From: Nostoc sp. TCL240-02
Lineage (GTDB): Bacteria > Cyanobacteriota > Cyanobacteriia > Cyanobacteriales > Nostocaceae
Reading direction: 5' to 3'
Assembly: GCF_013343235.1 (NCBI RefSeq)
Contig: NZ_CP040094.1
Span: 1,798,501 to 1,862,500, forward strand
Length of the DNA: 64,000 bases
The notes beneath the pieces are model-generated. The model made no database searches and was not told the origin of the DNA. It saw nothing but the letters and a program-made list of their open reading frames with translations. Positions 17,672 through 27,291 of the stretch are shown here, piece after piece. How positions within the stretch are numbered: position 1 is the first letter of the stretch; each line of letters opens with the position of its first letter. Position numbers and translations under genes: made by a program.

Positions 17672-19363
17672 ATGAAGACACTATCTCAAGCACAAAGCAA
17701 AACCTTATCTCAACAATTTTCTTTCACTGGAAATTCCTCCACCAATGTAATTATTGGTAATCAGAAACTCACAATCAATGATGTTGCAAGGGTAGCACGC
17801 AATGGCGCATTAGTGTCTTTAACCGATAACGCAGACGTTTTGCAGAATATTCACGCATCTTGTGATTACATTAATAATGCTGTTGAATCTGGGGAACCAA
17901 TTTACGGAGTAACATCTGGCTTTGGTGGTATGGCCAATGTTGCCATATCCCGTGAACAAGCATCTGAACTCCAAACCAACTTAGTTTGGTTCCTGAAAAC
18001 AGGTGCAGGTAACAAATTACCCTTGGCGGATGTGCGTGCAGCTATGCTCTTGCGTGCAAACTCTCACATGCACGGTGCATCTGGCATCAGGCTGGAACTT
18101 ATCAAGCGCATGGAAACTTTTCTCAACGCTGGTGTTACACCGTATGTGTATGAGTTTGGCTCAATTGGTGCAAGTGGTGATTTAGTGCCACTATCCTACA
18201 TTACTGGTTCACTGATAGGCTTAGATCCCAGTTTTAAGGTTGACTTCAACGGTAAAGAAATGGATGCGCCAACAGCTCTACGTCAACTGAATTTGTCACC
18301 CTTGACATTGTTGCCGAAGGAAGGCTTGGCGATGATGAACGGCACTTCAGTAATGACAGGTATTGCGGCAAACTGCGTCTACGATACTCAAATTTTAACT
18401 GCGATCGCTATGGGCGTTCACGCTCTAGATATCCAAGCTTTAAACGGAACCAATCAATCATTTCACCCATTTATCCATAATTCCAAACCACATCCTGGTC
18501 AATTATGGGCAGCAGATCAGATGATTTCTTTGCTAACAAATTCCCAGCTAGTCCGTGATGAGTTAGATGGTAAACACGATTATCGTGATCACGAATTAAT
18601 TCAGGACCGTTACTCACTCAGATGCCTTCCCCAGTATTTGGGGCCCATTGTTGATGGGATTTCCCAGATTGCCAAACAAATTGAAATCGAAATCAACTCA
18701 GTGACTGATAACCCACTGATTGATGTGAATAACCAAGCTAGCTATCATGGAGGCAATTTTCTCGGACAGTACGTAGGTATGGGAATGGATCACCTGCGTT
18801 ACTATATTGGGCTATTGGCTAAACACCTGGATGTGCAGATTGCCCTCCTCGCCTCACCGGAGTTTAGCAATGGACTACCACCATCTTTACTTGGCAACCG
18901 AGAACGTAAAGTCAATATGGGACTCAAAGGTCTGCAAATATGCGGTAACTCAATTATGCCACTGTTGACCTTCTATGGAAATTCCATCGCTGATCGCTTT
19001 CCTACCCATGCGGAACAATTTAATCAAAACATCAACAGTCAAGGATACACTTCAGCGACTCTAGCCCGCCGTTCTGTCGATATATTCCAGAATTATATGG
19101 CGATCGCTCTCATGTTTGGAGTCCAAGCTGTTGACCTCCGCACATATAAAAAGACTGGTCATTACGATGCACGTGTCTGTCTATCACCTGCAACTGAGCG
19201 GTTGTATTCAGCAGTCCGCCACGTAGTTGGACAAAAACCAACTTCAGATCGCCCATATATTTGGAATGATAATGAGCAAGGTCTGGATGAGCATATTGCC
19301 CGAATTTCTGCTGATATCGCGGCTGGTGGTTTGATTGTGAAAGCAGTTCAAGATATCTATTAA
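17672..19363 (+). CDS. Phenylalanine ammonia-lyase (AvPAL-type)
   Basis: Converts L-phenylalanine to trans-cinnamate and ammonia. I recognise the sequence as a close relative of the Anabaena variabilis PAL. The ATG at 17672 (MKTLSQAQSK) gives the same N-terminus and numbering. The MIO cofactor triad is A167-S168-G169 (GSIGASGDLVPLS). Y78 is present in GEPIYGVTSGFGG, and the selectivity pair is F107-L108, expected for Phe rather than Tyr or His. Length is 563 aa, four less than AvPAL as I remember it, since the C-terminus ends QDIY and lacks the last Cys-containing residues. It sits directly before a carboxylate-activating ligase and PKS genes, so its product is probably a polyketide starter. 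A 13-bp hairpin follows at 19383. Very sure of the enzyme class; the pathway role is inference. Confidence 0.96.
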   Translation: MKTLSQAQSKTLSQQFSFTGNSSTNVIIGNQKLTINDVARVARNGALVSLTDNADVLQNIHASCDYINNAVESGEPIYGVTSGFGGMANVAISREQASELQTNLVWFLKTGAGNKLPLADVRAAMLLRANSHMHGASGIRLELIKRMETFLNAGVTPYVYEFGSIGASGDLVPLSYITGSLIGLDPSFKVDFNGKEMDAPTALRQLNLSPLTLLPKEGLAMMNGTSVMTGIAANCVYDTQILTAIAMGVHALDIQALNGTNQSFHPFIHNSKPHPGQLWAADQMISLLTNSQLVRDELDGKHDYRDHELIQDRYSLRCLPQYLGPIVDGISQIAKQIEIEINSVTDNPLIDVNNQASYHGGNFLGQYVGMGMDHLRYYIGLLAKHLDVQIALLASPEFSNGLPPSLLGNRERKVNMGLKGLQICGNSIMPLLTFYGNSIADRFPTHAEQFNQNINSQGYTSATLARRSVDIFQNYMAIALMFGVQAVDLRTYKKTGHYDARVCLSPATERLYSAVRHVVGQKPTSDRPYIWNDNEQGLDEHIARISADIAAGGLIVKAVQDIY

Positions 19364-19382
19364 CAGTTATTAGTCAATAGTG

Positions 19383-19415
19383 AACAGTCGGCAGTCAATT
19401 GAACTGTTGACTGTT
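19383..19415 (+). terminator. Hairpin after the ammonia-lyase
   Basis: AACAGTCGGCAGT pairs with ACTGTTGACTGTT (two G-U pairs), 13-bp stem with a 7-nt loop, 20 nt after the lyase stop. Probably a terminator, which fits with a new promoter motif just after it at 19435. Confidence 0.6.
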
Positions 19416-19434
19416 TACTAATTTTATACACTTA

Positions 19435-19464
19435 TTGCATAAATTCTATACATCAAGGCGATAA
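19435..19464 (+). promoter_or_regulatory. Two-box cluster motif, copy 3 (upstream of the AMP-ligase)
   Basis: TTGCATAAAT, 15 nt ending ATCAAGGC, GATAA, then GTACAACAAGAGC. It ends 41 nt before the ligase ATG, the shortest distance of the set, as expected for a promoter. Nearly identical to copy 5 from ATCAAGGC to ACAAGAGC. Confidence 0.65.
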
Positions 19465-19504
19465 GTACAACAAGAGCTACAACTTAAATATTGCAACAAA
19501 TTTT

Positions 19505-21496
19505 ATGAATATTTCACAAAATGTGGAGCGTGGTTGCTGCCTTTTTCCTAACAAACCAGCGCTCATTTTTGAAGGCTTATATTTTACTTATAAACAACTG
19601 AATGAAATGGCAAATCGCTTTGCCAATGCTTTGCTGGGATTAGGGGTTGAGCGTGGCGATCGCATAGCATTATTATTACCAAACATTCCTGAATTTATCA
19701 TTTCCTATCTGGGGATTCTCAAGATTGGGGCGATCGCAGTTTCCATTAACCCAAGTCTGCAAAGTGATGAACTCAAGTTTATTCTCAATGACTGTGGAGC
19801 AGTTGTACTCGTAACCACAGAAACGCTGCGAGAAAAATTGCCCAAGCAGGATTTACCGCACCTCAAGCACATCTTAATTGCTGAGGGAAAAGCAACTGAC
19901 GCGATCGCATTGAGTGAATTCATGGCAAATGCTTCGTCTAGCGCTCGTGCTGTGGAGATGGAACGTGATGATCCGGCGGCGATTCTTTATACTTCTGGTA
20001 CAACAGGTTTCCCTAAAGGCGCGACTTTATCTCATGGCAATGTGATTTCTAATATGCACTCAATGAATCACTGTTGCGAAATGCGCCCTAACGATCAAAT
20101 TTTACTATTTTTACCGATGTTCCACTGTTTCGGGCAGAATGCAGTTCTCAATAGTGGACTTAATACCTGTGCAACTATCGTTTTACAGCGATCGTTCGAC
20201 CCAGAAACGGTACTGTCAACCATAAGCGAATATAATATTACAATCTTTTTTGGTGTTCCCACTACTTTTATTCTTTTATGCGATAAAGCATCTATCCGCG
20301 ATTTGGATTCAGTGCGTTACTACTTCTCTGCGGCCGCAGGTTTGCCTGTAGAAATTGCCAAACGTTGGCAAGACAAGTTTGGTAAAGTCATCAACCAAGG
20401 GTATGGTCTTACAGAAACATCACCATTAGCTAGTTATAACCACGAATTGAGGTACAAACTGGGTTCTATTGGTTCACCAATTGAGAATGTCGAGATGAAG
20501 ATTGTCAGCCTCGATGATGGTTGCGAAGTTGCCCCTGGTGAACTCGGCGAAATCGTTATTCGCGGTGTCAATGTCATGCTAGGTTACTGGAATCGCCCGG
20601 CTGAAACTGCCAAAGCCATGAAGAACGGATGGTTTCACACTGGTGACATTGGTCAAATAGATGAATTGGGCTACTTTTACATCGTTGACCGCCTCAAAGA
20701 TATGATCAACAACGGTGGATTAAAAGTATACCCAGCCGAAGTTGAAAATGTTATTTACCAGCATCCAGGTATTGCAGAGGTAGCTGTCTACGGTGTACCA
20801 GATTCAGTACTAGGTGAACAGGTGAAAGCTAGTGTTGTTCTTAAACCAGACCAAGTAGTTACAGAAGAAGAAATAATTGCCTTCTGTTACCAAAAACTGG
20901 CTAAATATAAAGTTCCTAGTGCCGTCGAACTTGTCTCCTCGATCCCCAAGAACCCGACTGGCAAAATACTCAAGCGGCTACTAAGGCAAGAAAATTCTGC
21001 TGCACCTTCCCATAGTACTGTGGTTAGCAAAACTCAGACATCTGCGTCGGTAAATGTCTCTTACCAAACTACCGAATTGATCGAAAACTGGATTATGGAT
21101 TGGGTCGTGAGAAAATTGGCAGTAGCAGCCCAGTCAGTCGACCAAAGTAAATCATTTGCTGATTATGGATTAGATTCCGTTAGGGCTGTCAAGTTAGCCC
21201 AAGAATTGAGTGAATGGTTGGGATATCCCTTAGAAGCAACTATAGTCTGGAACTTCTCTACCATCGAATCTTTAGCACGCCACCTAGCCAGTCAAAAAAT
21301 TCCCCAACTGACAGAATTAGCCAAGACAAAGCCAGAGTTTAATTTGCACACAGAAAGTCTGTTGGTGTCTGTAGAATTGCCTACAAATAAAGCAGAACTG
21401 ACCGAATCAACAGACTTAAAAGCACTCTCAGACGCAGAAATAGCTGAATTACTAACCAGAGAAATTGCCACAGTTAAACAAAAGAGATTAGTATGA
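19505..21496 (+). CDS. AMP-dependent acyl ligase fused to acyl carrier protein (PKS loading protein)
   Basis: 663 residues in two parts. Residues 1-500 are an acyl-adenylating enzyme: ILYTSGTTGFPKGATLSHGN (phosphate loop), YGLTETSPLA, GWFHTGDIGQIDELGYFY, and PKNPTGKILKR with the catalytic Lys. Residues about 520-600 are an ACP with DYGLDSVRAVK; S558 should carry the phosphopantetheine arm. The protein can therefore activate a carboxylic acid as AMP ester and load it onto its own ACP. With the ammonia-lyase next door, cinnamate is the obvious candidate. The stop overlaps the start of the next PKS by 4 nt (ATGA at 21493-21496), so translation is coupled and the two proteins likely hand over the acyl group. 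Substrate is inference. Confidence 0.9.
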   Translation: MNISQNVERGCCLFPNKPALIFEGLYFTYKQLNEMANRFANALLGLGVERGDRIALLLPNIPEFIISYLGILKIGAIAVSINPSLQSDELKFILNDCGAVVLVTTETLREKLPKQDLPHLKHILIAEGKATDAIALSEFMANASSSARAVEMERDDPAAILYTSGTTGFPKGATLSHGNVISNMHSMNHCCEMRPNDQILLFLPMFHCFGQNAVLNSGLNTCATIVLQRSFDPETVLSTISEYNITIFFGVPTTFILLCDKASIRDLDSVRYYFSAAAGLPVEIAKRWQDKFGKVINQGYGLTETSPLASYNHELRYKLGSIGSPIENVEMKIVSLDDGCEVAPGELGEIVIRGVNVMLGYWNRPAETAKAMKNGWFHTGDIGQIDELGYFYIVDRLKDMINNGGLKVYPAEVENVIYQHPGIAEVAVYGVPDSVLGEQVKASVVLKPDQVVTEEEIIAFCYQKLAKYKVPSAVELVSSIPKNPTGKILKRLLRQENSAAPSHSTVVSKTQTSASVNVSYQTTELIENWIMDWVVRKLAVAAQSVDQSKSFADYGLDSVRAVKLAQELSEWLGYPLEATIVWNFSTIESLARHLASQKIPQLTELAKTKPEFNLHTESLLVSVELPTNKAELTESTDLKALSDAEIAELLTREIATVKQKRLV

Positions 21497-24400
21497 TTCC
21501 TAATTCAGAGAATACAAATTATCGCTTGTTACTAGAAAATGCCATTTTAGAATTGCGGCGGATGCGGTCTGAAGTTGATACTGTTGAGCAATTACAGAAA
21601 GAACCCATCGCTATTATTGGGATGTCTTGCCGTTTACCTGGGGGTGTCAATAACCCAGAGGATTACTGGAATCTATTACATAATGGGGTAGATGCCATTA
21701 GCAAAATTCCTGCACAAAGATGGCCAGTAGATGAGTTTTATCATCCAGACCCCGATGTATTGGGGAAAATGTACACCCACCACGGCGGTTTTTTAAATGA
21801 GGTAGACAAGTTCGATGCTCAGTTCTTTGGCATCTCTCCCCGCGAAGCCGTCAGCCTCGACCCTCAACAGAGGCTACTTTTGGAAGTAAGCTGGGAAGCG
21901 CTAGAAAATGCTGGACAAGCAACAGAAAAGTTAAATGGCAGTCCTACAGGGGTATTCGTCGGGCTGTCTATGGATGACTACTCACAACTGAGCTTTTATG
22001 GCGATCGCACTCAAATTGATGCTTACAATACTTTAAGTGTTCTCAGAAGTATGGCAGCTGGGCGTTTGGCTTACGTCTTGGGTCTGCAAGGAGCTACCAT
22101 GCAGTTAGATACAGCTTGCTCGTCTTCGCTGTTAGGGGTGCATCTAGCTTGCCAAAGCCTGCGTTCTCAAGAATGTAATATGGCTTTAGCTGGCGGTGTC
22201 AACCTGATTCTCTCACCAGATCCTTCCATTGGTCTGTGTAAATTAAAAGCTTTATCTACTGATGGTCGCTGTAAAACTTTTGATGCCAGCGCCGATGGTT
22301 ACGGACGCGGAGAAGGATGTGGCATAGTAGTACTCAAACGTTTATCTGATGCTTTAGCTGATGGCGATCCTATCCTGGCATTGATTCGGGGTTCAGCATA
22401 CAACCATGATGGCTCTAGTAATGGTCTGACAGCCCCCAATGGTTCTGCTCAAGAAAAATTACTTCGCAAAGCCTTAGAAAATGCCAACGTCCAAGCCCAT
22501 CAGATTCAATATGTGGAAACTCACGGGACTGGTACACCTTTAGGCGATCCCATTGAGGTGTTAGCCTTGGGAGCAGTATTAGGTCAAGGTCGCTCCCAAG
22601 ACAATCCCCTAACTATCGGTTCTGTCAAAACTCAGGTGGGTCATTTGGAATCAGCCGCCGGAGTTGCTGGATTAATGAAAGTTGTATTAGCTCTCCAGCA
22701 CGCAGAGATACCACCACATTTACATTTTCAACAACCTAATCCCTATATTCCTTGGGAAAAACTGCCGGTTGTGGTTCCGACTCAGCCCACCAAGTGGCCA
22801 TTAGGGGCAGATGGACGACGACTAGCTGGGGTCAGTTCCTTTGGCATGAGTGGTACAAATGTCCATCTGATTTTGGAAGCAGCACCAGATAACAATTCAA
22901 AATTGAAAATTGAAAATTCAAAATTAATTGAGCGTCCGCTTCATCTTTTGAGTTTATCGGCGAAAACTGAATCAGCACTACATTCACTTGTCAGCCGCTA
23001 CGAATCCTTTTTGGCAGGTGATAGCAAAGCAAATCTAGCAGATATTTGTTTCAGCGCGAATACAGGGCGATCGCATTTTGACCATCGTTTTGCTGTTGTC
23101 GCTGAATCTACTCAAGACTTACGTCAACAATTGGCAGCTTTTACAGCAGGTAAAACCCCAGGTGTGAGCGGGCAATTACACAACAAAAAGCGCCCAAAAA
23201 TTGCTTTTCTCTTTACCGGACAGGGTTCTCAGTATATAGGTATGGGGCGAGAACTCTACGAAACCCAACCAACATTCCGGCAAACTTTAGATCGTTGTGA
23301 TGAAATTCTCCGTCCTTATTTAGAACAACCTTTACTGTCGGTTCTCTATCCTGAATCTGGGACTAGCCCTCTGAATGAGACCGCCTACACCCAACCAGCT
23401 TTATTTGCCCTAGAGTATGCAGTCTCCCAGTTATGGAAGTCTTGGGGCATAGAACCCACAGTAGTTATGGGGCATAGTTTGGGTGAGTATGTTGCCGCTT
23501 GTATAGCTGGAGTTTTTAGCCTGGAAGATGGACTAAAATTGGTTGCTGCCCGCGCTCGCCTCATGCAGTCATTACCTCAAGATGGGGCAATGGTCAATAT
23601 ATTCGCCTCAGAAGCGCGAGTATTGGCAGCTATTCAACCTTATGCCAATCAAGTATCGATTGCTGCCATTAACGGCCCGGAGAGTGTCGTTATTTCTGGA
23701 CAGCATCAAGCAGTCGCAGCAGCGATGTCTACTCTCCAAAGCGAAGGCGTTAATAGTGTCAAATTAAACGTTTCCCATGCCTTCCACTCTCCTTTAATGG
23801 AACCAGTGTTGGCGGAATTTGCGCGCATCGCCTCAGAAGTCAGCTTCTCATCACCTAATATCAAACTGATTTCTAATGTTACTGGCACAGTAGTGACTAC
23901 AGAAATCACCAATGCGGAATATTGGGTCAGACATTTGCGCCAGTCAGTGAGATTTGCTTCTGGGATGGAAACCCTTGAGCAGCAAGGTTGCGAAATTTTT
24001 CTAGAGGTCGGGCCAAAACCAATTTTACTGGAAATGGGTCGTAAGTGTCTCCCCGAAGGAGTAGGAGTGTGGCTCCCTAGTTTGCGCCCTGGACAGTCGG
24101 ATTGGCAACAGCTACTTCAAAGCTTACAGGAATTATACTTACGTGGGGCATCAATCAACTGGTCGGGCTTTGATCGAGATTATCCCCGTCGTCGCCTAGT
24201 ACTGCCAAATTATCCCTTCCAGCGCCAGCGTTACTGGGTTGAGACATCCCATCGCCAACAGACTTTACCCGCCAAGGCTAGCAAAATTCTCCATCCTGTA
24301 CTCGGTCAACGGCTAAAATTACCCTTTTCTCCAGAAATTCGCTTTGAAACCCAATTTAGCCCCAATTCGCCTGCTTACCTAGAGGATCATCAATTAAACG

Positions 24401-27150
24401 AAGTCAAAATTGTTCCTGGTGCATCTTATATCTCGATGCTTCTATCCGCAGTTAAGGAGGTTTTCCCCAATGAATCTTGCATCATCGAAGATTTGTTGTT
24501 TCAAAATACGCTGGTTTGCCCAGATGACGGTAGTACAACAGTTCAGTTAGTTTTGACACCCCAAACAACAGAAGAGACTTCCTTTCAAATTATTAGTTTT
24601 TTAGGTGGAGAAGCAGAAAACGAGGTTAACTCTTGGAAAACACACGGCACAGGAAAAGTCCGGCTGTTCTCGCCAGTACCCAATTTCGTAGATGTGGCAG
24701 AAGTCAAGGCTAGATGTTCTCAAGTTTTATCGGGAACGCAATTTTACTCTAGTTTTCAAGCAGTTGGCTACAGTTGGGGAACTTCATTTCAATGGCTAGA
24801 AAATATTTGGCATCAGGATGGAGAAGCTGTATGTCAAATGAAACTACCCCAATTACCAGACGAACTCGATAACTATCAACTTTATCCGGGATTAATTGAT
24901 TCATGCTTGCAACTACTCAACGTTTGCTGGGATGTTAATCCTGCCGAGCAAGTCCAGAATGACTATATGTACATTCCCTTTAGCATCGGTAGCTTTAGAT
25001 TCTATGGTCGTTCCCATCCTGGTCATCAACTATGGTGTCATGGTCAGAAAACACCAACATCTAATCAGCAAAGCTTAATTGGTGACGTACATCTGTTCGA
25101 CCAAAATGGGCAGTTAATCGCCGAAATCATCGGTTTTGAAGTGAGGAAAGTTCGTCGGGCAACTCTGCTGCAAAGTCTGCAAAAAGATTTAGGTGATTGG
25201 CTCTATGAAGTAGCTTGGCAATCAAAGCCTCGTGAGCAAAATCATCAGTTGGCACAGTCACAAGAGTTAGGAAGTTGGCTGATATTTGCTGATAACCAAG
25301 GAACAGCGGTTAAGTTGGCAAAACTACTCCAAGAACGTGGCGATCGCACTATCTTAGTTTCTCCTGGTGCCGAATATCAAGCCGATGCAGAACATTACTA
25401 CATCAATCCCTCAGAACCACAAGATTTTCAGAGGTTAATTCAAGCAAGCTTAGGTAATAACCAACCTCCTTGCCGTGGGGTAGTATACCTGTGGGGGCTG
25501 GAGCATGAAAGCATTGTTGATTTCCAAGATACCCAGGTTACTGGCTGTGGTTATGTGCTGCATTTGGTTCAAGCCTTAGCAAAATCAACTTGGTCTAAGT
25601 ATCCTCGTCTGTGGTTAGTTACCAGAGGAAGCCAGCCAGTAGAGCCAATGTCCGATTCCTTAGCCATAACTCAGGCTGCTTTGTGGGGCTTGGGACGTGT
25701 TATTCCCTTGGAACATCCAGAATTATCATGTGTGCGGTTGGATTTAGACCCAGTTGGTAATGGGAACGAAGTTGAAGAATTATTAGCAGAGTTGTGCTTC
25801 CCAGACCAAGAAGACGAAGTGGCATTTCGTCAAGGAGTGCGGAAAGTCTCCCGGTTGGTGCGTCGCCAAGCTCAAACCCCGGCGAATCAACTTGCAGTTG
25901 GTGAAGATGGGACTTATTTGATTACAGGTGGTTTAGGGGCGCTAGGGCTGCAAGTTGCCCAGTGGATAGTAGCACAAGGAGCCAAAAACTTAGTTTTAAC
26001 TAGCAGGCGCGGAGTAGTTGGTGATACTCAAGTAGCTATCAATCAACTACAGCAAGCAGGGGCAAAAGTTCTAGTTGTCACAGCAGATGTGTCCAACACG
26101 GAAGATGTGGCTCAGATGTTAGAGGCAATCAAAGCCAGCTATCCACCTCTACGGGGTATTTTTCACGCGGCTGGTGTTTTAGATGACGGGGTATTACTGC
26201 AACAAAATTGGAGCCGCTTCGCGAAAGTGCTTGCTCCCAAGGTGCAAGGGGCATGGAATCTGCACACATTGACCAAAGACCTACCTTTAGATTTCTTTGT
26301 CTGCTTCTCCTCGGTCGCCTCATTACTTGGTTCACCCAGCCAAGGAAACTATGCAGCCGCTAATGCCTTCATGGATGCTTTAGTTCATTATCGTCGAGGT
26401 TTGGGTTTGCCAGGTTTGAGCATTAACTGGGGGCCTTGGGCAGAAGCAGGGATGGCAGCAGATTTAGACAGTCGTAGCCAACAGCGAATAGCTGAGAGTG
26501 GTTTTGCTACCATGTCCTCAGAATTGGGATTGCAACTACTGGGAGATTTATTGAGACAAGATGCCACCCAAGTTGGTGTGATGTCAGTCAATTGGGAAAA
26601 ATTCCTCCAGCAATTCCCACCAGGAGGCGCAGCACCTTTAATTGCTGATTTAGCTCCCCAAACCCAGCCACAAGGCAATTCTGCACAATCAGGCAAACAA
26701 CTTGAACTTCTGCGTCAATTAGAGGAAACTATTGCTAGCGATGGGCTGCGCCCCGCCATAGGCGATCGCCAGAATGTTTTAATTGCTTACATTCAAAGTG
26801 AGGTTGCCCAAGTTCTCAGGTTTGAAGCATCTGATCAACCAAATCCGCAACAGGGCTTTTTCGATATGGGGATGGACTCTCTCATGTCCATCGAGTTGAA
26901 GAACCGACTAGAAACCAGCTTAGGAAATTCTCTACCTTCGACTTTGACCTTTGAATATCCCACAATTGAATCCTTGGCTGAATATCTGCTCAACAATGTA
27001 ATTTCCTTGAATGTAGCAGAGCCAGTTGTGGTGGAGCCGCAAATAGAGACTGAAGTGCAAACTAATTTGTTAATAGATATTCAGCAGTATTCTGAAGACG
27101 AATTAGCAGCATTAGTTGACCAAGAATTAGAGGCTTTGCTTGGTGTCTGA
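21493..27150 (+). CDS. Type I PKS, one module: KS-AT-DH-KR-ACP
   Basis: 1885 residues. N-terminal docking helix (about 1-35), KS from about 37 with C209 (DTACSSSL), H344 ([10 protein letters not shown]) and H384 (GHLESAAG). AT with GQGSQY, S662 (GHSLGEY) and HAFH at 762-765, the pattern of malonyl-CoA selection. DH with H966 in [13 protein letters not shown] (the usual Gly of the HxxxGxxxxP motif is Glu) and a matching LIDSCLQ. KR with TGGLGALG at about 1477 and Y1620 (NYAAANAF); the AAGVLDDG segment suggests a B-type KR. ACP with S1796 ([10 protein letters not shown]). No ER. One round should give an unsaturated two-carbon extension. A short acidic tail (about 1850-1885) may be a docking element for the next PKS. 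Confidence 0.93.
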   Translation: MIPNSENTNYRLLLENAILELRRMRSEVDTVEQLQKEPIAIIGMSCRLPGGVNNPEDYWNLLHNGVDAISKIPAQRWPVDEFYHPDPDVLGKMYTHHGGFLNEVDKFDAQFFGISPREAVSLDPQQRLLLEVSWEALENAGQATEKLNGSPTGVFVGLSMDDYSQLSFYGDRTQIDAYNTLSVLRSMAAGRLAYVLGLQGATMQLDTACSSSLLGVHLACQSLRSQECNMALAGGVNLILSPDPSIGLCKLKALSTDGRCKTFDASADGYGRGEGCGIVVLKRLSDALADGDPILALIRGSAYNHDGSSNGLTAPNGSAQEKLLRKALENANVQAHQIQYVETHGTGTPLGDPIEVLALGAVLGQGRSQDNPLTIGSVKTQVGHLESAAGVAGLMKVVLALQHAEIPPHLHFQQPNPYIPWEKLPVVVPTQPTKWPLGADGRRLAGVSSFGMSGTNVHLILEAAPDNNSKLKIENSKLIERPLHLLSLSAKTESALHSLVSRYESFLAGDSKANLADICFSANTGRSHFDHRFAVVAESTQDLRQQLAAFTAGKTPGVSGQLHNKKRPKIAFLFTGQGSQYIGMGRELYETQPTFRQTLDRCDEILRPYLEQPLLSVLYPESGTSPLNETAYTQPALFALEYAVSQLWKSWGIEPTVVMGHSLGEYVAACIAGVFSLEDGLKLVAARARLMQSLPQDGAMVNIFASEARVLAAIQPYANQVSIAAINGPESVVISGQHQAVAAAMSTLQSEGVNSVKLNVSHAFHSPLMEPVLAEFARIASEVSFSSPNIKLISNVTGTVVTTEITNAEYWVRHLRQSVRFASGMETLEQQGCEIFLEVGPKPILLEMGRKCLPEGVGVWLPSLRPGQSDWQQLLQSLQELYLRGASINWSGFDRDYPRRRLVLPNYPFQRQRYWVETSHRQQTLPAKASKILHPVLGQRLKLPFSPEIRFETQFSPNSPAYLEDHQLNEVKIVPGASYISMLLSAVKEVFPNESCIIEDLLFQNTLVCPDDGSTTVQLVLTPQTTEETSFQIISFLGGEAENEVNSWKTHGTGKVRLFSPVPNFVDVAEVKARCSQVLSGTQFYSSFQAVGYSWGTSFQWLENIWHQDGEAVCQMKLPQLPDELDNYQLYPGLIDSCLQLLNVCWDVNPAEQVQNDYMYIPFSIGSFRFYGRSHPGHQLWCHGQKTPTSNQQSLIGDVHLFDQNGQLIAEIIGFEVRKVRRATLLQSLQKDLGDWLYEVAWQSKPREQNHQLAQSQELGSWLIFADNQGTAVKLAKLLQERGDRTILVSPGAEYQADAEHYYINPSEPQDFQRLIQASLGNNQPPCRGVVYLWGLEHESIVDFQDTQVTGCGYVLHLVQALAKSTWSKYPRLWLVTRGSQPVEPMSDSLAITQAALWGLGRVIPLEHPELSCVRLDLDPVGNGNEVEELLAELCFPDQEDEVAFRQGVRKVSRLVRRQAQTPANQLAVGEDGTYLITGGLGALGLQVAQWIVAQGAKNLVLTSRRGVVGDTQVAINQLQQAGAKVLVVTADVSNTEDVAQMLEAIKASYPPLRGIFHAAGVLDDGVLLQQNWSRFAKVLAPKVQGAWNLHTLTKDLPLDFFVCFSSVASLLGSPSQGNYAAANAFMDALVHYRRGLGLPGLSINWGPWAEAGMAADLDSRSQQRIAESGFATMSSELGLQLLGDLLRQDATQVGVMSVNWEKFLQQFPPGGAAPLIADLAPQTQPQGNSAQSGKQLELLRQLEETIASDGLRPAIGDRQNVLIAYIQSEVAQVLRFEASDQPNPQQGFFDMGMDSLMSIELKNRLETSLGNSLPSTLTFEYPTIESLAEYLLNNVISLNVAEPVVVEPQIETEVQTNLLIDIQQYSEDELAALVDQELEALLGV

Positions 27151-27167
27151 AGTAATTACTTGTGAAC

Positions 27168-27197
27168 TTGCGTAAATCACCTGCTTAACTCCGATAA
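27168..27197 (+). promoter_or_regulatory. Two-box cluster motif, copy 4 (upstream of the second PKS)
   Basis: TTGCGTAAAT (one change), 15 nt, GATAA, then GTCTACAAAAGAC. It lies 95 nt before the start of the second PKS and 18 nt after the first PKS ends. Confidence 0.55.
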
Positions 27198-27237
27198 GTC
27201 TACAAAAGACATTTATTTATTTACTTACACAGCTAAA

Positions 27238-27257
27238 TGAGTCTGACTTCAGACTCA
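27238..27257. repeat. Short hairpin in the PKS1-PKS2 leader
   Basis: TGAGTCTGA, CT, TCAGACTCA: a perfect 9-bp stem with a 2-nt loop, 35 nt before the start of the second PKS and after motif copy 4. It could be a terminator of the first PKS or an attenuator or RNA structure in the leader of the second. Confidence 0.45.
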
Positions 27258-27291
27258 ATTTCTTTGTCTATTAATTACGCAATTTCTTAAA

